DNA of 64,000 bases from Dehalococcoidia bacterium. Its GTDB lineage: Bacteria; Chloroflexota; Dehalococcoidia; UBA2979. Position numbers and translations under genes: made by a program. This document shows, one piece after another, positions 42,980-51,235 of the stretch. Below the pieces are notes generated by a model. The model saw only the letters and a list, made by a program, of their open reading frames with translations. It was not told the origin of the DNA and made no database searches. The stretch's first letter is position 1. Each line of letters opens with the position of its first letter. Location of the stretch: assembly GCA_009379925.1 (NCBI GenBank), contig WHSU01000013.1:28235-92234 (forward strand), read 5' to 3'.

Positions 42980-43011
42980 TTCGTTGGCCGCCTCCTCTCT
43001 GGCGGAGGGCT

Positions 43012-43440
43012 TCACGATGTGGGCAGGCCCCAGCTGGTGACGCGCTCCGGCTCCACGACGACGACGGGGCGTCCCGCGAGCGACATCGAGCGGTACTGCT
43101 CGTAGCGCGCCCGCAGGGCGTCGAGGGCGGTGCGGTACTCGGCGGTGGCCTCCGCATCGATGACGCGGGCGCGACCACGCACCATGACCCAGGCGAGGCG
43201 GGTCCAGTCCTCGTCGTAGCGGTCGAACAGGAGCGTCACGCGCGCGTCGGCCTGGATGTTGTCCAGGCGGCGGAGCCGGGTGGTGCGCTTGGGCTTTTCG
43301 TCGACGATCGAGTAGAGGCGGCCATCCACCTCGGCGAAGCAGACGGGGACCAGGTGCGGGCCGCCGGCGACATCGAGGGTGGCGAGCCGCGCGACGCGTT
43401 GCGCGGTGATGAAGTCTCGGATCGGTGGCTCGAGGGTCAT
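43012..43440 (-). CDS. PPOX-type F420-dependent oxidoreductase-like protein
   Basis: The 142-residue split-barrel protein begins DFITAQRVARLATLDVAGGPHLVPVCFAEVDGRLYSIVDEKPKRTTRLRRLDNIQADARVTLLFDRYDEDWTRLAWVMVRGRARVI. The DEKPKRTTRLRRLDN segment matches the TIGR03668-like group assigned to F420 binding. It lies between the two diiron paralogues and in the opposite orientation. A redox partner for those enzymes is possible but unproven. Confidence 0.82.
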   Translation of the reverse strand: MTLEPPIRDFITAQRVARLATLDVAGGPHLVPVCFAEVDGRLYSIVDEKPKRTTRLRRLDNIQADARVTLLFDRYDEDWTRLAWVMVRGRARVIDAEATAEYRTALDALRARYEQYRSMSLAGRPVVVVEPERVTSWGLPTS

Positions 43441-43491
43441 GGTGGTCTTTCAGGGACTCTGGACGGGCTGTGCGCCCTACCCTTCATGCGC

Positions 43492-43531
43492 TATAACGTA
43501 AGGCACGGATCAGACGTCTGACATGTGTCAG
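43492..43531 (+). promoter_or_regulatory. Promoter and palindromic operator candidate before paralogue B
   Basis: TATAAC (43492-43497) is a good -10 box. Immediately downstream are two overlapping palindromes: CAGACGTCTG (43511-43520), perfect, and CTGACA-2-TGTCAG (43518-43531). They lie around the predicted start of transcription, where a repressor would bind. Confidence 0.5.
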
Positions 43532-43551
43532 CGGTAGGAAGGACCTCACGA

Positions 43552-44688
43552 ATGGCGACGGAGGCACGGCCCGAGGCGAGCCAGGCAGAGCCGAAGAACG
43601 CCTACCAACAACTCCTGGACTACGGCCGCGAGCGGGGCTACAAGCTCGACTGGCTGGCGCCCCGGGAGACGTGGGGCACGGAGCTGGACAGCGACGCGAG
43701 CGGCGGCGGCCTGCTACTGCAGGACGTAGACCACGGGCCGTTTAGCCAGGTCCCGGAGTGGTCCGACAACCTGACGGGGCGCCCTCGGGGCTCGCTGAGC
43801 CGCCCAACGGCGCCAAAGGTGGGCAACTACTCGGTCCGCACGAAGTCGGACATCTGGCTCAAGAACGCCGGTCAGCTCTACGAAGAGGCTGTGCAGCGCC
43901 AGTGGTCGTCTGCCACCGATGTGCCGTGGGAGGCACTGGAGGAGCTGCCGGACGACATCGAGCGCGCCGAGTGCCAGCTGGCGACCTTCCTGACGGAGGT
44001 GGAGTTCGTGGCCGGGGACGTGCCCGGCAAGTGGATCTCCCAGACGACGCCGGACTACTACGAGCCTCGGATGTTCCTGATCTCCCAGATCATGGATGAG
44101 GCGCGGCACCTGGACGTGTTCCGCAAGCGGGCCTTCGCCAACGGCGGCGGACTGATGATGCAGGTGAACAACGCAGCGGCCGGTGGAGCGCGCATCGACT
44201 CGGCGCGCGACTTCACGGAGATGTCTGCCCGCCTGCACATCTCCGGAGAGGGCTCCGTGCTCTCCATCTTCCGGATGGGCGAGCGCATGTCCTACAACGA
44301 CGCGGAGAAGTCCATCTACCGGCTGGCCGCATCCGACGAGTCACGGCACGTGGCCTTCGGCGTCATGCATCTCCAGTATCTGTCGCAGACGGACCCGGAG
44401 CGGCGCGACGAGATCCACACTTACCTCGATGAGATCGAACTGGGGCTGGTGGCGGCGCAGGACGGGCAGAATCCGGCCGCGCGCGGCACCGCCTCGAACG
44501 TCGCGCTGGCGATCTTGCTGGGCGGCGGCTCCCACGAGACATCGCTGCACGAGGGGCAGCAACTGTTGCTGGCGGTGCGCCAGCGGCAGGTCAAGGAGTA
44601 CATCCAGCGGGTGAAGGTGGCGGGCTTCGGCGACCGCTTCGAGAACGGACGCGCCCACGAGGCGCTGGCGGCGTACATCGCGGCGTAG
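43552..44688 (+). CDS. Ferritin-like diiron protein, paralogue B
   Basis: The 378-residue copy has the same order of iron-binding candidates as paralogue A: E111/E112 in LYEEAVQRQW, E183 and H186 in DEARH, E223/E233 in EMSARLHISGEG, and E263 and H266 in DESRH. The AGGAAGGA site supports this ATG over upstream in-frame codons. Differences cluster in the N-terminal tail, a short loop after residue 204 (QVNNAAAGG) and near residue 300. Separate promoters suggest different expression conditions for the two copies. Confidence 0.82.
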   Translation: MATEARPEASQAEPKNAYQQLLDYGRERGYKLDWLAPRETWGTELDSDASGGGLLLQDVDHGPFSQVPEWSDNLTGRPRGSLSRPTAPKVGNYSVRTKSDIWLKNAGQLYEEAVQRQWSSATDVPWEALEELPDDIERAECQLATFLTEVEFVAGDVPGKWISQTTPDYYEPRMFLISQIMDEARHLDVFRKRAFANGGGLMMQVNNAAAGGARIDSARDFTEMSARLHISGEGSVLSIFRMGERMSYNDAEKSIYRLAASDESRHVAFGVMHLQYLSQTDPERRDEIHTYLDEIELGLVAAQDGQNPAARGTASNVALAILLGGGSHETSLHEGQQLLLAVRQRQVKEYIQRVKVAGFGDRFENGRAHEALAAYIAA

Positions 44689-44731
44689 GCGGACCGGTCA
44701 AACGGCTGCCCTCGATGTCTCCGCCCACCGA

Positions 44732-44756
44732 GGGGCGCAAGGCCCTACGCCCGTAC
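44732..44756. repeat. Dispersed palindrome, family 2, copy 2
   Basis: This is an imperfect copy of the 35521-35545 element (three mismatches in 25 bases), 44 bp after the paralogue B stop codon and 25 bp before a strong hairpin. Confidence 0.5.
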
Positions 44757-44780
44757 AGAGCCTGGCCGATCCTGAAAAGT

Positions 44781-44811
44781 GAAGAGCCCCGGTCGATGAC
44801 CGGGGCTCTTC
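44781..44811. terminator. Strong bidirectional terminator hairpin
   Basis: A perfect 14-bp stem with a 3-nt loop (44781-44794 with 44798-44811; AAGAGCCCCGGTC arms). On the minus strand it is followed by ACTTTTC and ends the micropeptide transcript. On the plus strand it follows paralogue B and is succeeded by GGTTT. Confidence 0.8.
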
Positions 44812-44830
44812 GGTTTGGCTCGGCTAAAGC

Positions 44831-44923
44831 CTACCAGGTGATGCTTCCTGCGGAAGCAATACCGGGCACCAGGGCCGAGGCCGCGGCTGCGAGGCTCACA
44901 ACGAGCCACAGCTTCTTGCGCAT
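44831..44923 (-). CDS. 30-residue signal-peptide-like micropeptide
   Basis: The peptide is MRKKLWLVVSLAAAASALVP followed by GIASAGSITW. It has a basic n-region, an Ala/Leu/Val h-region and an ASA signal-peptidase site, which would leave only GSITW. An AGGGAG site lies about 8 bases upstream of the ATG and a strong terminator lies 20 bp beyond the stop. It is a self-contained small gene with no recognised relatives. It could be a secreted pentapeptide, a membrane peptide or the start of a degraded gene. Confidence 0.6.
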   Translation of the reverse strand: MRKKLWLVVSLAAAASALVPGIASAGSITW

Positions 44924-44996
44924 CTGAGCGACTCCCTTCGCTGCGCAGTTGCACGCCTTCCTTGGCGCGCGTCGTAAGTAATCCACAACCATGATG

Positions 44997-45036
44997 CCAT
45001 GTCAACGGCATTAGAGTCTTAGCATTTCCATGTCAA
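44997..45036 (-). promoter_or_regulatory. Tandem TTGACATGG repeats upstream of the micropeptide
   Basis: Two copies of TTGACATGG (45036-45028 and 45005-44997 on the minus strand) lie 31 bp apart. Each includes a perfect -35 hexamer, but the corresponding -10 positions are weak. They could be two promoters needing an activator, or operator half-sites. Between the micropeptide and the GGDEF-EAL gene (44924-45216) I see nothing else with clear coding potential. Confidence 0.35.
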
Positions 45037-45216
45037 TTTGAGAGCACTCGGGAGTGTTGACGTGGAGACGCGAAATCTGGGCAAGCGCATCTCACGTTAT
45101 GACACCTCAGCGCCTCCAGACCCAAGAGTCGAGGCGTCATCACTGCCCGTGGGGCCTGACGATGGGCGTGGTGAAAGCTGTGGATCTGCCAGGCGGATGG
45201 GGCGAGCCGGCGGTCC

Positions 45217-47712
45217 CTACGAGGCGCGGGAGAGGCGCGGAGGCGCCTGCTGGACGTACTGCTCGATGACCTCCGCGCTCCGCGGCGGCGAGAAGTAGTA
45301 GCCCTGCGCCATGTGGCAGCCCATGCCCAGGAGCACTTCCCGCTGCTCTTCGCGCTCGATGCCCTCCACGGTCACCTCGAGGCCGAGCACCTCGGCGAGG
45401 TTCACGACGGCGCGGACCACGGCGGCCTCGCGGGCGTCCTGGTCCACCTCCGCGACGAAGGAGCGGTCGATCTTGAGCACGTCCACGGGCAGGCGCCGGA
45501 GGTAGTTGAGGGACGAGTAGCCGGTGCCGAAGTCATCGATGGCCAGTTGGACGCCCAGGCGCTTGAGGTCGGCCAGGACGCGCTCGGCGACCGGTTCGTC
45601 GCCGATCAGGACGCTCTCGGTGATCTCGATGCGCAGCACGGAGGGGTCGAGCCGCGTCTCGCGGAGCGTGCTGGCGACGCGCCAGACGACGTCCGGCTCC
45701 ACCAGTTCGCGGACGGAGAGGTTGACGCTCATGGTGAAGGGGATGCCGGCCAGCAGGCCCTCGCGCCACTCCTGCGCCTGGAGACAGGCCTGCGTGAGCA
45801 CCCACTGTCCAATGGGCAGGATCTCGCCTGTCTCTTCCGCCATGCCGATGAAGTCGGCGGGGGGAATGAGGCCGCGGATGGGGTGCTCCCAGCGCACCAG
45901 CGCCTCGAAGCCCGCGACGGAGCCGTCGCGCATGTCGACCTCGGGCATGAAGTGGAGGCGCAACTCGTCACGCACCACAGCCTGACGGAGGTCGGTCTCC
46001 AACTGCAGACGTTCCACGGAATAGGAGTCGAGGGTCTTGTCGAAGAGGACACAGCGGCTGCGACCCTCCTCCTTCGCGTGGAAGAGCGCGATGTCGGACG
46101 ACCGGATCAGTTCACGGGGCTGGACGGTGTCGGGCCCGCTGAGCGCCACGCCGACGCTGGCGGTGACGATGGCGTTGTGGCCGGCCAGTTGCACGGGCTC
46201 GCGCAGCAAGTCGCAGAGGCGTTCGGCCAGCTCCATCGCCTCCTCGGCAGTCTCGATGTCCTCGCAGAGGATCGTGAACTCGTCGCCGCCCCAGCGCGCG
46301 ACGGTGTCGCCCGGGCGCATGGCGCGGGCCATGCGCTCGGCCACGGCGACCAGCAATTCGTCGCCCACGTGATGGCCGAGGCTGTCGTTGAGGAACTTGA
46401 AGCGGTCCAGGTCCAGGAACATGACGGCGACATTGGCCTGACGCCGCACCGTGCTCTCGAGCGCGTGCTCAAGGCGGTCCATGAACAGCGCCCGGTTCGG
46501 GAGCATGGTCAGAGGGTCGTGGAACGCCTGGTGGCGCAGCTGATCTTCGAGCGCCTTGCGCTCGGTGATGTCGCGCGCGTTGACGACGATGCCGCCCACG
46601 GAGCGCGTGGATAGCAGGTTGGTGATCGTCGCGGAGTAGTCGCGCCAACCGCCGTCCGGGTGCCTCAGGCGGACCTCGATGTTGAAGTCCATCCCGACGT
46701 TGGCTCGCGACTGGTTGAGGACCGCCTCGGCGCGGCCCAGGTCTTCCGGGTGGACCAGGGTCGCCAGGCGGGCGCCGGGCCGGGCGGTGCTGCGCCGCGA
46801 GTCGGGGCTGATGTACTGGAGCGTGTTGTCGTCGTTGATCACGGCGACGAGGCCGGGGGCGTGCTGTACGAGCGAGCGGAAGCGCTCCTCGCTGTTGGAG
46901 AGCGCCTGGTTGGCAGCCTGCAGCCGGCGCACGTCGGCGCGCGTGCGCGTCGTGTACTGGCGGACGGCGTACCAGAGGGCCAGTACCGGGACGGCGAAGA
47001 TCACGGCGCCGACGCCCCCGACGGCGAGGTACGCCATGGCCATCGCGTAGGCGCAGAGTCCGAGGGCGACGTAGTGGGGCAGGAGCCAGCTGAACTTCTC
47101 GCTCCAGACGCCGACAACCCCCTGGCCGCTGCTGACCGCGACGACGATGGAGACCAGCAGGCTGTTCACCCAGAAGGCAACCAGCGCCGCCCCCAGTGCG
47201 GCCGCGAGCTGCGGCACGATGTCCTCGGCGGTCGGGACGTCGACCCAGAGGTAGAAGAACACCGCCGCCAGCACGCCGGAGACGCTCACCACGGCGGCGT
47301 TGAAGAGCAGCCGGTACCAGACCGGCCGGTCGATGACCTGTGCGGCGAGGATCGCCACGAAGCTGGTGGCACCGGCGGCGCCCGGGCCGAAGAGGATGCC
47401 GGTGGCGAACAGGGGCACGAAGCTGAGCGAGACACGGGAGACGCCGAACAGCTCGGTCCGGGTGCGTTCGAGCGCGATCGCGGCGGCCGTCAGTCCGGCC
47501 AGGAGCGGCCAACTGACCTCGACGCCGTCGCCCGCGTAGGGGCCTGTGGTGGTGGCGGTGGTCAGGAAGAGGCCGGCGAGGACCACGCTGGCGACAAAGG
47601 CACCCAGGGGTAGCCGCTTCAGCCCGCCGCGCGGCCAGCCCCGGCGCGGCAAGGGTGGCCGCCGGAGCAGTCGCTCGCTGAGCGAATGAGATGCGTTGCG
47701 GTCACTTTCCAC
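45217..47712 (-). CDS. Membrane-bound PAS-GGDEF-EAL cyclic-di-GMP protein
   Basis: The 831-residue protein has an N-terminal membrane region of about eight helices (residues about 30-250), a linker helix and a PAS domain (about 275-390, RFRSLVQHAPGLVAVINDDNTLQYISPDSRR). A GGDEF domain follows (about 405-565, with intact RWGGDEFTIL), then an EAL domain (about 580-825, FEALVRW with the expected later motifs). Both catalytic motifs are intact, so it may make, degrade or sense c-di-GMP. It may control the envelope proteins encoded nearby. Confidence 0.9.
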   Translation of the reverse strand: MESDRNASHSLSERLLRRPPLPRRGWPRGGLKRLPLGAFVASVVLAGLFLTTATTTGPYAGDGVEVSWPLLAGLTAAAIALERTRTELFGVSRVSLSFVPLFATGILFGPGAAGATSFVAILAAQVIDRPVWYRLLFNAAVVSVSGVLAAVFFYLWVDVPTAEDIVPQLAAALGAALVAFWVNSLLVSIVVAVSSGQGVVGVWSEKFSWLLPHYVALGLCAYAMAMAYLAVGGVGAVIFAVPVLALWYAVRQYTTRTRADVRRLQAANQALSNSEERFRSLVQHAPGLVAVINDDNTLQYISPDSRRSTARPGARLATLVHPEDLGRAEAVLNQSRANVGMDFNIEVRLRHPDGGWRDYSATITNLLSTRSVGGIVVNARDITERKALEDQLRHQAFHDPLTMLPNRALFMDRLEHALESTVRRQANVAVMFLDLDRFKFLNDSLGHHVGDELLVAVAERMARAMRPGDTVARWGGDEFTILCEDIETAEEAMELAERLCDLLREPVQLAGHNAIVTASVGVALSGPDTVQPRELIRSSDIALFHAKEEGRSRCVLFDKTLDSYSVERLQLETDLRQAVVRDELRLHFMPEVDMRDGSVAGFEALVRWEHPIRGLIPPADFIGMAEETGEILPIGQWVLTQACLQAQEWREGLLAGIPFTMSVNLSVRELVEPDVVWRVASTLRETRLDPSVLRIEITESVLIGDEPVAERVLADLKRLGVQLAIDDFGTGYSSLNYLRRLPVDVLKIDRSFVAEVDQDAREAAVVRAVVNLAEVLGLEVTVEGIEREEQREVLLGMGCHMAQGYYFSPPRSAEVIEQYVQQAPPRLSRAS

Positions 47713-48024
47713 AGACAGGCCGTTCCACGGATGCGGCTCTTATCTGAATAGTCGGCTGGAACGAGTGGCACACAAGGGCCGCCCGCTGACTTCTGGCCAC
47801 CGCGCGCCTCGCCGCGAAGGCATCAGCACTGCGTCAGTATGGAATTTGGAATGGGAATGCTACGCTGCTGAGCGGTTGTCACCGTTCCCACCGGTGACCA
47901 CGGAAGGGCCTCTCACCGGCAGAGACCGCCGTTGGGGCCCTTCGCGGGCGCTGCTTCACGATGTCTCACGAAAGCGCCACCACACGTTATGTCGCTCCCT
48001 TGAGGCTCGTGACGAGGAACATTC
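47713..48024. other. 312-bp divergent intergenic region
   Basis: The region separates the GGDEF-EAL gene from the beta-helix gene. It contains a block of nested inverted repeats at 47878-47942. The rest shows no open frame with coding character, and no tRNA-like or clear promoter pair can be assigned with confidence. Confidence 0.5.
47878..47942 (+). ncRNA. Possible structured leader RNA, unassigned
   Basis: GTCACCG (47878-47884) pairs with CGGTGAC (47892-47898). AAGGGCC (47904-47910) pairs with GGCCCTT (47936-47942) and encloses a small CGGC/GCCG hairpin. The block lies about 80 bp before the beta-helix gene. It does not match a riboswitch class I know. Confidence 0.25.
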
Positions 48025-49743
48025 ATGCCGCCGACTCGACTGCTCAAGGGGGCCGGCGTGGTCGCCGTCCTTCTCATTTCCGTGTCACTTGTGCAGATGG
48101 CCGGCGCGCAGGGTGCGCCCTTGCAGGGTGTGGTCCCCTCTGTGCCGGGCTCCCACCTGGTCGTGGCGAACCAGACGACCATCGACGTGCTCGCCTCGGC
48201 GGCTGACGACGCCACGACGCTGACGGTCACCGAGGGCGGCGCGTACCTCAGCTACGTGATCGGCGCGCCGTCCTTCGTGAACAGCCGGTTCCTCGCGCGG
48301 TTCCAGGGAGGCGCGGTACCCGCGGGTCAGCCGCTGATCCTGACGATCCGGGACAGCACACTCGTGGCGCCACAGCCGCTCGCCGGCCCTCCAGGCGACG
48401 TCTCGGTGGCGCCCGGCGACGACATCCAGGCGCTGGTGGACCGCAACCCCTCGGGCACCACGTTCCACCTCGCGGCCGGGGTGTACCGGCAGCAGAGCAT
48501 CCGTCCGAAGGACGGGAACTCCTTCATCGGGGCGCCCGGGGCGATCCTCAACGGCGCGCGCCTGCTCACCTCGTTCGAGCGCGAAGGCAACCTTTGGGTC
48601 GCCACAGGGCAGACACAGCAGGGCAAGCAGGGTGGCGCGTGCGTGGTGCGCGACAACGGGATCCGCTACGGCGCGTGCAAGTACCCGGAGCAGCTCTTCA
48701 TCGACGGCGAGATCTTGTGGCAGGTCGCGAACAAGAACCAGGTGACCTCAGGCTCGTGGTACTTCGACTACGGCGCCAACCGGATCTACTTCGCGGATGA
48801 CCCATCCGGGCGGACCGTGGAGACCAGCGTTACGGCACACGCGTTCCAGGGGGACGCGGACGACGTCACGATCCGCGGCCTGGTGATCGAGAAGTACGCG
48901 GCGCCGGCACAGAGGGCGGCGGTGGAGGGGCGCACGGGCACGGACTGGCTCGTGGAGGACAATGAGCTGCGGTTCAATCACGGCTACGGCCTGCGCACCG
49001 GTCACCGGATGCGGGCGCTCGGCAACCACATCCACCACAACGGCCAGCTGGGCGTCGGCGGCGCGGGCGCGGACGTGCTCATCGAGGGCAATGAGATCGC
49101 CTACAACAACATCTCGGGGTTCGCTCCTCGATGGGAGGGCGGCGGGAGCAAGTGGGTTAAGACCACTGGCCTCGTGGTGCGCGACAACCACGTACATCAC
49201 AACGAGGGCCCCGGGCTGTGGACCGACATCGACAACGTGGACACCCTGTATGAGGGCAACCGCGTGGAGTACAACGCCGGCAAGGGCATCGTGCACGAGA
49301 TCAGCTACGCGGCCGTGATCCGCGACAACGTCGTCGCGCACAACGGCCTGGAGTACGACGTGTGGCTGTGGGGGGCGCAGATCACCGTCCAGAACAGCGT
49401 CGACGTCGAAGTCACCGGCAACGAGGTGACCGTCGATCCGAGCAGCGGCAACGGGATCGCGGTGATCAACCAGTCCAGGGGGACCGGGATCCAGGGCCCG
49501 TGGGTGTCACGGAACGCGTGGGTGCATCACAACCAGATCACCTACCTGGGGAGCGCCGGCGCCTCGGGAGTGGTGGACGACGACGGTGGCAACGCTTGCG
49601 ATGGGACCTGGAACAACCGCTTCGACCACAACACGTACCGGGTGACGGGCAGCCAGGGCGGGCGGTTCATGTACTGCGGCGGGGGCGACTTCGCGCAGTT
49701 CCAGGAGCGTCTGCAGGAGGCGAACGGGCAGGTCACCGGCTAG
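48025..49743 (+). CDS. Secreted right-handed parallel beta-helix protein
   Basis: The 572-residue protein has a signal peptide (about residues 1-30, AGVVAVLLISVSLVQMAGAQG). A beta-rich domain follows, then SPSGTTF-like PSGTTFHLAAGVYR leading into PbH1 repeats: VTIRGLVIEKY, WLVEDNELRFNHGYGLRTG, MRALGNHIHHNGQLGVGG, VLIEGNEIAYNN, VVRDNHVHHNEGPGLW and so on (about residues 150-530). Such proteins are pectate-lyase-like or carbohydrate-binding surface proteins. No pectate-lyase catalytic residues can be identified. It is probably exported and interacts with polysaccharide. Confidence 0.85.
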   Translation: MPPTRLLKGAGVVAVLLISVSLVQMAGAQGAPLQGVVPSVPGSHLVVANQTTIDVLASAADDATTLTVTEGGAYLSYVIGAPSFVNSRFLARFQGGAVPAGQPLILTIRDSTLVAPQPLAGPPGDVSVAPGDDIQALVDRNPSGTTFHLAAGVYRQQSIRPKDGNSFIGAPGAILNGARLLTSFEREGNLWVATGQTQQGKQGGACVVRDNGIRYGACKYPEQLFIDGEILWQVANKNQVTSGSWYFDYGANRIYFADDPSGRTVETSVTAHAFQGDADDVTIRGLVIEKYAAPAQRAAVEGRTGTDWLVEDNELRFNHGYGLRTGHRMRALGNHIHHNGQLGVGGAGADVLIEGNEIAYNNISGFAPRWEGGGSKWVKTTGLVVRDNHVHHNEGPGLWTDIDNVDTLYEGNRVEYNAGKGIVHEISYAAVIRDNVVAHNGLEYDVWLWGAQITVQNSVDVEVTGNEVTVDPSSGNGIAVINQSRGTGIQGPWVSRNAWVHHNQITYLGSAGASGVVDDDGGNACDGTWNNRFDHNTYRVTGSQGGRFMYCGGGDFAQFQERLQEANGQVTG

Positions 49744-49779
49744 GCCGATGGGCGTGACGCGCGATGCCGTCGCTGCGCG

Positions 49780-50046
49780 CTAGGCTACGGCGCGCATTCG
49801 CCGGCCGGTCCGCGCGCGGTCCATGCTTTCGACGGCGGCCATGGCGACGGCGGCCAGGTCCACCAGGACCTGGCGGGAGCCCTCGACATCGTGCGTCGCT
49901 GCCATCAGCTGCAGGCGGGAGTGGTAGCTGCTCAGAAGGGCCTGCCACTCCGCGAGGGAGAGTTCGTTGTCCGCGCGCGCGGCCACCGAGTCGACGATTT
50001 CTCGACGCTGTTCCAGTACTTCGTTCAGCACCCGTCCAGTGATCAT
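49780..50046 (-). CDS. Small helical protein of unknown function (88 aa)
   Basis: The 88-residue protein MITGRVLNEVLEQRREIVDSVAARADNEL... is predicted to be all helical, with heptad-like hydrophobic positions. A GGAGGAG site about 8 bases before the ATG makes it a credible gene. No family is recognised. Confidence 0.6.
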   Translation of the reverse strand: MITGRVLNEVLEQRREIVDSVAARADNELSLAEWQALLSSYHSRLQLMAATHDVEGSRQVLVDLAAVAMAAVESMDRARTGRRMRAVA

Positions 50047-50340
50047 GGGGGATCTCCTCCATAGGGCCGCCGTCCTCCGGTGGAGGTTGGCGTGATGTCA
50101 TATCCTGATCATCGGCACGTCTGTACGCATCCGGAATGCCCCTATGACGCGCCCTCGGGCCTGTGGTGGTGCAGGTGACTGCCACGAGGCGGGTGGGCGT
50201 GAAATCGCGAGCCGTAGGGAGTTCAGGCGTCGCGGCAGGCTGCCGATGATGCAGTTACGCGACGTGCAATCTGCGCGCCGGTCAACGATGCCCGCCCGCC
50301 GCGGGCGATCGGGGACGCCGGGGGACACCACGAGGACAAC

Positions 50341-50556
50341 GTGATCGCGACGCAGGACGGGCGCTCGAAGGCCTGGCGCTTCGTGTACGGCCGCCCCGAA
50401 TGCCCCGTGGAGGGTCGCACCTGCGCGTCCTGCCGGGCGCGGCTGACCCACTGGCACGTGGAACACGGGCGCCGCGCCCAGTACCTTTTCATCACTCAGC
50501 CGAATGTCGTGGAGACTGCCCGCGCGATGTACGAGCAGTCCGGCCTGACGGCCTGA
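50341..50556 (+). CDS. Small Cys-containing protein (71 aa), uncertain
   Basis: The GTG-started 71-residue frame contains CPVEGRTCASCRARLTHWHVEHGRRAQ. Its C-x(6)-C-x(2)-C cluster and three histidines could bind metal. The ribosome binding site (CGAGGA) is weak. It lies in a 1-kb stretch with few clear genes; between 50047 and 50340 I see no other coding signal. Confidence 0.4.
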   Translation: MIATQDGRSKAWRFVYGRPECPVEGRTCASCRARLTHWHVEHGRRAQYLFITQPNVVETARAMYEQSGLTA

Positions 50557-50623
50557 CCGGCCCCGCGCCCTTTCCTCGCCCCTCTCCTCCTCTGTCCGCC
50601 CACCTGCGCTCACCCGCCGGGCG

Positions 50624-50896
50624 GTGGCGCCGGCCCCTCAAGATCCCCGGAGGAGCTGCCGACCATCGCAGCACTCGACGCAACGACGGCATCGCGTACG
50701 AGGTCTCTACGGCTCGGCTACCCCGGGAGACACCGTGACGGTGTCGTCGGCGTACGACGGTGGCGCGGTGGCGGAGGACGAGGGGCCTTGGAAAGTAAAG
50801 GTCCGCTTCACGCGTGCCCCGGTTGGCACGTCATTCACGGTCAAGGTGAGCGACGGCGCGCAAACGAAGCGGTTTAGCTTTGCCCACGAGGGATAG
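50624..50896 (+). pseudogene. Orphan fragment of a secreted Ig-like beta-sandwich domain
   Basis: Only the last 60 or so codons look like protein: ATPGDTVTVSSAYDGGAVAE, then GPWKVKVRFTRAPVGTSF and VKVSDGAQTKRFSF. This is the pattern of bacterial Ig-like domains that end larger surface proteins. The upstream part (MAPAPQDPRRSCRP...) has artefact-like composition and no signal peptide, so this may be the remains of a deleted gene. Confidence 0.35.
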
Positions 50897-50921
50897 CGGA
50901 CGGCGAAGGTCCAGGCTGGAG

Positions 50922-51143
50922 ATGGCGATGGCGAAGGCGATGACAGAGGACGGCGCCCTGACGATGATGCTGCGGCGCGAAGAGACGCGGTTGGTTGCGC
51001 GCAGCGCGGAGATCGAGCGCGAGCTGGCGATTTCGGCGCGCCGGCTGGAGCACATCCGGGCGTTGCTCGGTACTGGCCAGCGGCCCGACCCCGCGCAGGT
51101 CGAGCGGGTGACGACCAGCGGCACATTGCGCTCGGTCGCCTAG
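50922..51143 (+). CDS. Small coiled-coil protein (about 73 aa)
   Basis: The helical frame contains LTMMLRREETRLVARSAEIERELAISARRLEHIRALLG, a likely coiled coil of about 40 residues. Start choice among ATGs at 50922, 50928 and 50940 is open. No homologous family is recognised. Confidence 0.5.
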   Translation: MAMAKAMTEDGALTMMLRREETRLVARSAEIERELAISARRLEHIRALLGTGQRPDPAQVERVTTSGTLRSVA

Positions 51144-51235
51144 CCGCCGAGCCGCGCCACGGCCGCCTCCGCACGGCGGTCGCCGACGCCTGCTAGGCTG
51201 GCGGTATCCTCTGCCACCTGCCACAGGAGGTCGCT

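Noticed and set aside
46469..47512. Alternative minus-strand frame inside the GGDEF-EAL gene
   Set aside because: Arg/Pro/Gly-rich translation with no domain signal; the GGDEF-EAL frame is complete.
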